The position numbers and the translations under genes were made by a program. A stretch of DNA of 38,269 nt, from positions 1-38,269 of the forward strand of contig CAZIGM010000014.1 in NCBI GenBank assembly GCA_964538675.1, written 5' to 3'. The notes beneath the pieces are model-generated. The model made no database searches. It was not told where the DNA came from and saw only the letters and a program-made list of their open reading frames with translations. Shown one piece after another: positions 31,833 through 38,269 of the stretch (position 1 is the first letter of the stretch; every line of letters starts with the position of its first letter). This DNA is from CAZIGM01 sp964538675 (GTDB lineage: Bacteria; Bacillota; Bacilli; Tepidibacillales; Tepidibacillaceae).

Positions 31833-33125
31833 CTAGTCAATATTAAAATATTCCTTTATAGCACTTTCAAGGCCCCTAGCAACACTATCCTGGAAATATG
31901 GATTTAACATCTTTTGTTCCTCAGACCAATTAGATAGATAACCTACCTCTATTAAAGCTGCTGGCATATCAGTATATTTAATTACTCTAAATCCTGCAGT
32001 ATCAACTCCTCTATTAGTAAAACCTGTAGACATTAATAGATACTTATGAACTGTACTTGCAAGCCTTGAACTTACTGACCTTGTATAATAAGTCTCGGAA
32101 CCATTAATTGATGATTTGTATGGTATTGAATTATGATGAATAGATATAAAAATATCTGGGTCAACACTATTAGCGTATTTAACTCTATCATCTAATGATA
32201 AATAAACATCAGAAGCTCTAGTTAAAGCAACATTAATTGATGGATCATCATTTAACAATTCTACTAATTTCAAAGTAATTGCTAGATTTAAATCTTTTTC
32301 ATAAGTGCCAGACACACCAATCGCTCCAGGATCCTTGCCCCCATGACCCGCATCAATTACTACCTTATAAATATGTGGTGTTAAACTTAAAACTAATGAA
32401 TCATTAATAATTTGATAAGTATAATCAGCCCTGTATTTCAAATCAAGTACAACTCTAACTTTATTTGGATCCAATTCAAATTGACTAGATCTAATTTCCT
32501 TTACAATCCCATTTTCCTGTAAATACGGTAGTTTTAAATCTTCTAATAACATTTGGTCAAAATCAATAACTAAGCGAGAGGGATTATCCAGTTGAAATAT
32601 CTCAAAATCTAGTAAATTGTTTCCTAAAGAAGAAAATGATAGATTTTGTTCGTTTGTAACAACCTTACTGTTATCAATTGAACTTATCTTTACAGATTCC
32701 TTGCCCGTTTTTACTATAACAGATCTAGTGCCACCATCCCAAGTAACATCTGCACCAATACTTTCTGATACTACTCGAATTGGTAAATAAGAACGTCCAT
32801 TTTTTATTATTGGAGTTACATCAATAGTTCTTTCATTCCCATTAATCCAAATTTTTTTTAATCCTATTTTAAATTTTATACTTACGTTATCTCTCGACAT
32901 ATATACTAATTGTTCCTCATTATGCCATGATACAGCATATCCTAAACTCTCCGAAACTACTCTAACAGGTACTAATACTCTGTTTGATGAAATAATAGGT
33001 GGAGCATCACTATAAACCAACTTCCCATCAATAATAATTTTTATAGGCTGATCTAATGCTAATATAGAACCTGATGAAACAAATAAAATAACTAGTGTGA
33101 GTAGTACAATGCAAGCTTTCCTCAT
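31833..33125 (-). CDS. N-acetylmuramoyl-L-alanine amidase with Cu-amine-oxidase-like N domain
   Basis: This is a secreted zinc amidase that cleaves the bond between N-acetylmuramic acid and the stem peptide of peptidoglycan. Domains in order: signal peptide (1-24); copper-amine-oxidase N-terminal-like domain (about 28-140, with two repeats of RVLVPVRVVSESLGYAVSW / RSYLPIRVVSESIGADVTW); AMIN-like domain (about 150-245); Amidase_3 catalytic domain (about 250-430). Zinc ligands are in DAGHGGKDPG, YEKDLNLA and SIHHNS, and the catalytic Glu is in ALIEVGYLSN. It is full length at 430 residues. The copper name of the N domain is historical; the domain is used for envelope targeting. Good ribosome site (GAGAGG) before the ATG. 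Confidence 0.95.
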   Translation of the reverse strand: MRKACIVLLTLVILFVSSGSILALDQPIKIIIDGKLVYSDAPPIISSNRVLVPVRVVSESLGYAVSWHNEEQLVYMSRDNVSIKFKIGLKKIWINGNERTIDVTPIIKNGRSYLPIRVVSESIGADVTWDGGTRSVIVKTGKESVKISSIDNSKVVTNEQNLSFSSLGNNLLDFEIFQLDNPSRLVIDFDQMLLEDLKLPYLQENGIVKEIRSSQFELDPNKVRVVLDLKYRADYTYQIINDSLVLSLTPHIYKVVIDAGHGGKDPGAIGVSGTYEKDLNLAITLKLVELLNDDPSINVALTRASDVYLSLDDRVKYANSVDPDIFISIHHNSIPYKSSINGSETYYTRSVSSRLASTVHKYLLMSTGFTNRGVDTAGFRVIKYTDMPAALIEVGYLSNWSEEQKMLNPYFQDSVARGLESAIKEYFNID

Positions 33126-33234
33126 TTTTAAACCTCTCTCATTATTTTTCCTATAAAATTAGACAACCCTAATATCTGAAAGTTGCATCACTAGTAGTAC
33201 TTACCATTATTTACACACGGTTAATTATCCAGAT

Positions 33235-33407
33235 ATGATATTACTCCCACTTCCACAAGTGGGGGGGAAATGAATTTAGGATAAGTCTCCTAGAATTCAG
33301 GTGGAGTTAAAGAAAACTTGATTTACGCAAGTTTAAACGTAGCGTAAGTCTTAGTTGCACTTATACCTTTAGGTGAAAAACTCCATCTGAATAAAGTTCG
33401 GCTTTAT
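33235..33407 (+). repeat. Dispersed structured repeat, minimal full-ended copy D
   Basis: It has both ends (TTATCCAGATATGATATTAC and AATAAAGTTCGGCTTTAT) and the 3' core identical over long stretches to B and C. The outer stem is reduced to CCCACTTCCACAAGTGGG, and the block of small hairpins is absent (GATAAGTCTC joins CTAGAATTCAGG directly). It lies in the divergent space between the amidase and FG-GAP genes; 33126-33234 holds nothing else recognisable. Confidence 0.85.
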
Positions 33408-33487
33408 AATAGCCAAAAACACTTATTCACCTTTTCTTTATTAGTGAATATTCTGTTATAAACGCCTAGAGTAAGGAGGTTTAAAAT

Positions 33488-34618
33488 ATGAGCTTAAAAA
33501 TTAAACAACTTTTAGGATACACTAACCACGATTCCTTTGGCTATGCAACTGCAATCGCTGATATAAACGGTGATGGAAAAAACGAAATAATTGTTGCTGC
33601 TACAAATAAAAATAAAGATGGTGCAATTATTTACATTTACTCGGGAATATCCTATAAATTAATTAAAAGACTACAGATTGGAAAGAAGAAGGTAAATACT
33701 ATTAGACTTCTTGCTGTGGATATTAATAACGATAACGTTAAAGAATTAATCATTGCCATTACTTATCAAGATCTTAGTGGGGAAGTTAAAATTATATCGA
33801 TTAAGAATAATAAAACAATCTATCATCTAAAAAGTCCCCTTAAGTATGATGCCTTTGGTTTTTCTATTTCCACTGGTAATGTTAATGTTGATGAATTTTC
33901 CGACATAATTATTGGGGCACCTAATCCAATAAAAGGTGGAAAAGGTATTGTTTATGCTTATAGTGGAAAGGATGGCACGTTGATTAGAAAATTTTCATCA
34001 ACCATTCCTAGAGACTATTGCGATTTTGGTACTTCGATTACTACAGCAGATGTTAATGGTGATGGCATTGACGAAATAATAATTGGTTCACCTGGAATTC
34101 CAAAAGGTGAAGTATTTGTTTACTCCACAGTAAATGGATGGCTAATTTATAAATTAACAGGCGAACCCGGTTTTGGAACTTTAGTTTATTCAGATGATAT
34201 TAATGGAGATAATTATAAAGAACTCATAGTTACTACAAAAAATCTTGAAGGAAATATAGTTTCTGTCTATAATAATAACTTCAGACATTTATACGATATT
34301 AAAAACAATGAGGTAGATATTGGTTTTGGAGAGACTTTAACAACAGGTGATATCAATGGAGATAATAGAAAAGAATTGATTGTCGGTGCCTTTGATGCAA
34401 ACCATAAAAGAAATAAATATACTGGCCAAGTAACTATTTATGAAGGATCAAACGGTAAGCAACTCCACAAATGGTATGGTAAAGAAACAAAAGAACAATT
34501 TGGTTTTTCTTTATGTTCAAATAAAATTCATTACAAAAATAAAGATGAGTTATTAATTGGTTCTCCCCGAGAAATTCTTAAGAAAAAAGGAAGTATCTAT
34601 ATAGTATCTGTAGATTAG
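33488..34618 (+). CDS. FG-GAP/VCBS beta-propeller protein without signal peptide
   Basis: The 376-residue protein consists of about six FG-GAP repeats as in the integrin alpha-chain propeller. Each holds a calcium-binding loop: DINGDGKNEIIVAA, DINNDNVKELIIAI, NVNVDEFSDIIIGA, DVNGDGIDEIIIGS, DINGDNYKELIVTT and DINGDNRKELIVGA. Many are preceded by FGxSxTTxD-type blade turns. It should fold as a beta-propeller binding several calcium ions. There is no signal peptide, anchor or other domain, although such proteins are usually extracellular. The start (MSLKIKQLLGYTNHDSFG) has AAGGAGG at the right distance and no earlier methionine. Partner and function unknown. A strong terminator follows. Confidence 0.9.
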   Translation: MSLKIKQLLGYTNHDSFGYATAIADINGDGKNEIIVAATNKNKDGAIIYIYSGISYKLIKRLQIGKKKVNTIRLLAVDINNDNVKELIIAITYQDLSGEVKIISIKNNKTIYHLKSPLKYDAFGFSISTGNVNVDEFSDIIIGAPNPIKGGKGIVYAYSGKDGTLIRKFSSTIPRDYCDFGTSITTADVNGDGIDEIIIGSPGIPKGEVFVYSTVNGWLIYKLTGEPGFGTLVYSDDINGDNYKELIVTTKNLEGNIVSVYNNNFRHLYDIKNNEVDIGFGETLTTGDINGDNRKELIVGAFDANHKRNKYTGQVTIYEGSNGKQLHKWYGKETKEQFGFSLCSNKIHYKNKDELLIGSPREILKKKGSIYIVSVD

Positions 34619-34637
34619 TTTACTGTAATAATAATTT

Positions 34638-34682
34638 AACCTGTTTTCATTAACTAATAGTTAAGAAAACAGGTTTTTTTCG
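34638..34682 (+). terminator. Terminator after the FG-GAP gene
   Basis: AACCTGTTTTC pairs with GAAAACAGGTT, with an inner TAACT/AGTTA stem, followed by a run of T. Stop codon 20 bases upstream. Confidence 0.9.
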
Positions 34683-34743
34683 GTACTGAGAAAATTTATA
34701 CCTTTTTGTTTCATACACAAATTATTTTACACTATCCTTAAGT

Positions 34744-35694
34744 TTAGCCTTGTCTATCCCCTTTAACTCTGGGCAGTATTTTCCTCAAATTTATTTCTTC
34801 TCTTTTTTTCCAAGTACTTTCATCTTTCTCATCAAACTTTTCAAGAAAACTAATTACTTCCTTTGTTAATTGTGTTGGAGTAGATGCCCCTGCCGTTACT
34901 GCTACTGTCTTTACTCCTGTTAACCAATCAATATCTAGTTCAGAAATATCAGCTATTCGATAAGCTTTAACACCAGCTACTTCTTCTGCAACCATTGCTA
35001 ATCTGTTTGTGTTATTACTTCTTGGATCCCCAACAACAATAACAATATCACAGTCCTTTGCTTGCTCTGCTACAGCCTCTTGCCTCATTTGTGTTGCCAT
35101 ACAAATTTCATTATAAACTCTAGCCTTAGGATACCTTTCAATTGCTTTATTCATAATATGTGCTATATCCCATTGACTCATCGTAGTTTGATTAGTAATT
35201 AAAACTTTTTCAGGATTTATTTGTAGTTTTTCAATATCTACTTCGTTTGTAACCAAATGAACATGTTCTGGTGATACACCTATTGCCCCTTCAGGCTCTG
35301 GATGCCCATTCTTACCAATATATATAACCTCGTAACCACTGTTTGTCTTATCCTCAATTAATGAATGAGTCTTTGCAACATCGGGACACGTAGCGTCAAT
35401 TATAGTTAGACCTTTTTCCTCTGCTTTTTTTCTTACTTTTGGAGACACACCATGAGCTGTAAGAATTACTGTACCAGTTTCTATTTCATCTAAAAGAGCA
35501 ATTCTATCTTCACCGTCTAAAGAGATTATTCCTAATTCATTAAATGCCTCAACAACATGACTATTATGAACTATCATCCCTAGTATATATATAGGTCTAG
35601 GTAAGTTTTTATCTAAAGCAACATTTTGAGCCAATACCATGGCATCAACTACTCCATAACAATAACCTCTTGGAGTTATTTTCTTTACATTCAA
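34744..35694 (-). CDS. ispH: IspH, 4-hydroxy-3-methylbut-2-enyl diphosphate reductase
   Basis: IspH is a [4Fe-4S] enzyme that makes IPP and DMAPP in the last step of the MEP isoprenoid pathway. The three cluster-binding cysteines are in PRGYCYGVVDAM, IDATCPDV and NEICMATQMRQ; SNNTNRL is also conserved. The PRGYCYGVVDAM start and a C-terminal extension after SFLEKFDE are of the Bacillus type. The longest frame begins with GTG at 35709, but GGAGGG lies between it and a TTG at 35694 (reading MNVKKITPRG), which is the preferred start. It is last in a tight series with trmO (30 bases) and the riboflavin genes. Its cluster depends on the Suf system encoded at the other end of the window. Confidence 0.94.
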   Translation of the reverse strand: MNVKKITPRGYCYGVVDAMVLAQNVALDKNLPRPIYILGMIVHNSHVVEAFNELGIISLDGEDRIALLDEIETGTVILTAHGVSPKVRKKAEEKGLTIIDATCPDVAKTHSLIEDKTNSGYEVIYIGKNGHPEPEGAIGVSPEHVHLVTNEVDIEKLQINPEKVLITNQTTMSQWDIAHIMNKAIERYPKARVYNEICMATQMRQEAVAEQAKDCDIVIVVGDPRSNNTNRLAMVAEEVAGVKAYRIADISELDIDWLTGVKTVAVTAGASTPTQLTKEVISFLEKFDEKDESTWKKREEINLRKILPRVKGDRQG

Positions 35695-35723
35695 TATGAA
35701 ACCCTCCACTCATAATTAACAAA

Positions 35724-36134
35724 CTACTCTTCAATATTAATACTATCTAATTCAGAAACATATGGTTTTATATCAATTAAATAACTACCATTTATTGCGT
35801 CTAGCCCTTTAACGGTGATAACATTCTCCTTTTTATCAATAACTTCAGCAATACATAAGGCTATTGGATTTGGACGATTTGGAGAACGTGTGCTAAATAC
35901 TCCTCTTTCTTCTTCTAGGTTAGATGGTGTAGTAGTTAATAGTTTAGTTCGATCTGATTTATCCTGCCAGTATAAAACAATAAGATATTTCTGTTTATCT
36001 ATGTCTTTTAAACCTTCTATAAATTCTTCAAATATCTTAATTTCCTGTATTTCATTTGATAATCGTCCTTGTTTAGGTGCTTCTCCTTTACATGTATAAT
36101 TACTATATATTACTCCTATTGGCTTTAACTCCAT
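35724..36134 (-). CDS. trmO: TrmO-family (TsaA/UPF0066) methyltransferase
   Basis: The TrmO/TsaA family uses S-adenosylmethionine to methylate N6 of threonylcarbamoyl-adenosine (t6A37) in some tRNAs, as shown for the E. coli enzyme. The 136-residue protein has the single beta-barrel domain with the family motifs GVFSTRSPNRPNPIAL and KGLDAINGSYLIDIKPYV, and lacks the C-terminal extension of E. coli TrmO. It may therefore differ in substrate; some short members stand near metal-uptake genes. The ribosome site is weak (GAGTG). Placed between ribH (32 bases) and ispH (29 bases). Confidence 0.88.
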   Translation of the reverse strand: MELKPIGVIYSNYTCKGEAPKQGRLSNEIQEIKIFEEFIEGLKDIDKQKYLIVLYWQDKSDRTKLLTTTPSNLEEERGVFSTRSPNRPNPIALCIAEVIDKKENVITVKGLDAINGSYLIDIKPYVSELDSINIEE

Positions 36135-36166
36135 ATGATTTCACTCAATTCTAATATTTTCAATTA

Positions 36167-36634
36167 CTATTTAATTTGCTTTAAAACATTTGCCATTTCA
36201 ATTGCGCTTAATCCTGCATCCCATCCTTTATTTCCAGACTTCGTGCCAGCCCTTTCAATAGCTTGTTCAATTGAATCTGTAGTTAATACACCAAATATAA
36301 CAGGTATATCAGTTTGTAAGCTCACATTCGCAACACCTTTTGCAACTTCTGCAGATACGTACTCAAAATGTGGAGTTGAACCACGTATTATGGCAGCCAA
36401 TGTTATAATAGCATCATATTTATTGGTATTAGCCATTTTCTTAGCTGATAATGGTATTTCATAACCGCCCGGCACCCATAACTCATCAATATCCTCTTCA
36501 TTTACTCCGTGTCTAGTTAAAGAATCTATTGCTCCACTTACTAATTTGCTAGTAATAAACTCATTAAATCGACCCACAACAATACCTATCTTTAGATCGT
36601 TTCCTATTAAGTTACCTTCATATCTTTTACCCAT
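36167..36634 (-). CDS. ribH: RibH, lumazine synthase
   Basis: RibH (6,7-dimethyl-8-ribityllumazine synthase) condenses the pyrimidine from GTP with the 3,4-dihydroxybutanone phosphate made by RibBA. The 155 residues include GRFNEFITSKLVSGA, the active-site loop GSTPHFEYVSAEVAKGV with the catalytic His, and VLTTDSIEQAIERAGTKSGNKG. It normally forms a 60-subunit shell in Bacillota. Third in the rib series, 39 bases after ribBA. Confidence 0.97.
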   Translation of the reverse strand: MGKRYEGNLIGNDLKIGIVVGRFNEFITSKLVSGAIDSLTRHGVNEEDIDELWVPGGYEIPLSAKKMANTNKYDAIITLAAIIRGSTPHFEYVSAEVAKGVANVSLQTDIPVIFGVLTTDSIEQAIERAGTKSGNKGWDAGLSAIEMANVLKQIK

Positions 36635-36673
36635 AATAATCTACCCCTTTTTCGCTTTAGTTAAAACTTACAT

Positions 36674-37867
36674 TTAAAGATTTAATAGATGCCCTAATTT
36701 TGTCTCTTTTGTTTTCAAATAACTTATATTTTTTGCATTTGGCTCAATTATAATTGGAATTCGTTCAACTATTTCCATTCCATAACCTTCAAGTCCTTTT
36801 ATTTTACGTGGGTTATTAGTTAATAATTTAATTTTTCCTAATCCTAAATCCTTCAATATTTGAGCTCCAATCCCATAATCCCGTAAATCAGCAGGAAATC
36901 CCAGCTCATGATTAGCTTCTACCGTATCAAAGCCCTCATCCTGTAAATGATAAGCCTTTAATTTATTCAACAACCCTATACCTCTTCCTTCTTGTCTCAT
37001 ATATAACAAAACCCCGCTGCCCGCTTCCTCAATCCTACTTAGTGCCTCATGTAATTGAGGACCACAATCACAGCGTTGTGAAGCAAGCACATCTCCTGTA
37101 AAACATTCTGAATGAACTCTAACTAAAGTCGGAATTTCTTTGCTTATTTCTCCTTTTACTAGTGCAATATGCTCCTTATCATCAATTTCATTTGTATATG
37201 CCACTGCTCTAAATTCACCGAACTCAGTTGGTAAATTTACTTCTATCTCTTTTTGAATTAATACTTCTTTTTCTCTTCTGTATTTAATTAAATCTACTAC
37301 AGTTATCATTTTTAAGTTATGTTTTTCTGCAACTTTTTTTAAATCAGGAACTCTAGCCATTGTTCCATTTTCATTGATAACTTCACAAATTACTCCCGCT
37401 GGATAAGAACCACACAATTTAGCTAAGTCAACAGTAGCTTCTGTATGACCTGCGCGGCGTAATACCCCCCCATCTTTAGCAACAAGTGGGAAAATATGCC
37501 CTGGTTTTCTAAAATCCGAACTTTTGGAATGAGAATCTATTAATACTTGAACAGTTTGCGACCTTTCAAAAGCTGATATACCAGTAGTACTTTCCATATT
37601 GTCTATTGAAATTGTAAACGCCGTACCGTGTTTATCAGTATTCCTTTCAACCATCTGAGTTAATTCTAATTCTTTAGCTCTTTGTATAGTTATTGGAGCA
37701 CATACTAAGCCCCTCCCCTCTTTTATCATAAAATTGATAACATCTGGGGTTGCTTTTTCTGCAAGAGCAACAAAGTCTCCTTCATTCTCTCTATCCTTAT
37801 CATCTACAACAATTATTATTTTACCTTTTTTTAGTTCCTCTAACGCCTCTTCTATTGTGTTAAACAT
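36674..37867 (-). CDS. ribBA: RibBA, bifunctional DHBP synthase / GTP cyclohydrolase II
   Basis: This enzyme supplies both branches of riboflavin synthesis. The N-terminal domain (about 1-200) converts ribulose-5-phosphate to 3,4-dihydroxy-2-butanone-4-phosphate (DDKDRENEGDFV, RAGHTEATVDLAKL). The C-terminal domain (about 203-397) opens GTP, with zinc cysteines in HSECFTGDVLASQRCDCG and the loop MRQEGRGIGL. Both active sites look intact at 397 residues. AAGGAG lies 8 bases before the ATG. It follows ribE by 15 bases. Confidence 0.97.
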   Translation of the reverse strand: MFNTIEEALEELKKGKIIIVVDDKDRENEGDFVALAEKATPDVINFMIKEGRGLVCAPITIQRAKELELTQMVERNTDKHGTAFTISIDNMESTTGISAFERSQTVQVLIDSHSKSSDFRKPGHIFPLVAKDGGVLRRAGHTEATVDLAKLCGSYPAGVICEVINENGTMARVPDLKKVAEKHNLKMITVVDLIKYRREKEVLIQKEIEVNLPTEFGEFRAVAYTNEIDDKEHIALVKGEISKEIPTLVRVHSECFTGDVLASQRCDCGPQLHEALSRIEEAGSGVLLYMRQEGRGIGLLNKLKAYHLQDEGFDTVEANHELGFPADLRDYGIGAQILKDLGLGKIKLLTNNPRKIKGLEGYGMEIVERIPIIIEPNAKNISYLKTKETKLGHLLNL

Positions 37868-37882
37868 CCTTCATTCTCCTTA

Positions 37883-38269
37883 TTAAAAGCCATTTTCTTT
37901 TAGAAAAGCTTCTGTAATATTTTTAGTTGCTTTTATATCAGAATAACTTAACAATATATTTTCTACATATTTACCTAACATATCTACTTCAATATTTGCA
38001 AGTTGACCTATCTCTTTTTCAACTAAGTTTGTATTTTGTAATGTATGTGGAATAACCGATACGGTTAAAATTTCTTTTTCTATATTTACAATTGTAAGAC
38101 TGATTCCATCGATTGAAATAGAACCCTTTGAAATCATGTACTTTAATAAAGAGGAATCAACTTTAAATTTTAAGTATATTGCATTGTCTAATGCTTTCTT
38201 CTCAACCAGAGTAGCAATCCCGTCAACATGACCCGCTACAAAGTGCCCACCAAATCTATTACTTGCCTT
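37883..38269 (-). CDS. ribE: RibE, riboflavin synthase alpha chain (partial, 5' end outside window)
   Basis: Riboflavin synthase joins two lumazine molecules to give riboflavin. Only the C-terminal ~128 residues are inside the window. The frame stays open to the right edge, reading KASNRFGGHFVAGHVDG with the family's lumazine-binding motif, then SKGSISIDGISLTIVNIEKE and the end HTLQNTNLVEKEIGQLANIEVDMLGKYVENIL. The apparent ATG at 38137 is internal (the conserved KGSI segment follows it directly). An FMN riboswitch, if present, would lie beyond the window. Confidence 0.95.
   Translation of the reverse strand, partial: KASNRFGGHFVAGHVDGIATLVEKKALDNAIYLKFKVDSSLLKYMISKGSISIDGISLTIVNIEKEILTVSVIPHTLQNTNLVEKEIGQLANIEVDMLGKYVENILLSYSDIKATKNITEAFLKENGF

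Overview
This window is from a low-GC member of the Bacillota (roughly 30% GC by eye, not computed). The Suf cluster has the order typical of Bacilli (sufC-sufD-sufS-sufU-sufB). IspH begins with the Bacillus-type motif PRGYCYGVVDAM, and YqgQ and PlsY are also present. FeoAB with a Cys-rich partner and IscR-type operators would fit an anaerobic or microaerobic lifestyle. No rRNA, tRNA, CRISPR array or intact transposase was seen. A run of exactly 100 N (5916-6015) marks a scaffold gap, so this is a draft assembly.

Layout. 1-557: a decayed small gene and an insertion-sequence-like palindrome. 558-5748 (minus): the complete Suf Fe-S assembly operon, preceded by two near-identical IscR type-1-like operators. 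6325-10972 (minus): a PspC-domain protein, an M48 Ste24-type protease, an anchored unknown, an M42 aminopeptidase and a C39-like lipoprotein. 11070-13102 (minus): a MarR regulator with a 14-TM exporter, each preceded by a similar palindrome. 13377-13964: plsY. 14590-16898: a divergent set of two unknown proteins and a subtilisin-like protease. 16970-20882: an MFS transporter, a 54-residue membrane peptide, yqgQ and an RND/MMPL transporter. 20928-23471 (minus): feoA-feoB and a small Cys-rich protein, with a His-rich insertion in FeoB. 23581-26681 (minus): a secreted repeat protein followed by a response regulator and histidine kinase. 26798-31769: fabI (minus) divergent from pyruvate carboxylase and a FlK-like thioesterase (plus). 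31833-34618: a cell-wall amidase divergent from an FG-GAP propeller protein. 34744-38269 (minus): riboflavin genes ribE (cut by the window edge), ribBA and ribH, then trmO and ispH.

The most unusual non-coding signal is a dispersed, strongly structured repeat family with at least nine full, partial or compact copies between genes (6016-6212, 8096-8385, 13202-13255, 14281-14593, 15314-15435, 16958-17007, 27694-27758, 33235-33407). Full copies start near TTTATCCAGATATGATAAG and end near AATAAAGTTCGGCTTTAT. They contain long nested stems and a variable number of small hairpins separated by a conserved spacer (AGTCTCGCTA or its complement). One compact copy supplies the stop codon and a terminator to neighbouring genes.

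Several start codons were moved downstream of the longest reading frame because a good Shine-Dalgarno sequence sits between the two candidates (sufD, sufU, marR, feoA, fabI, ispH, pyc, the M48 protease, the 16970 MFS gene, the RND gene and the genes at 15132 and 15449).
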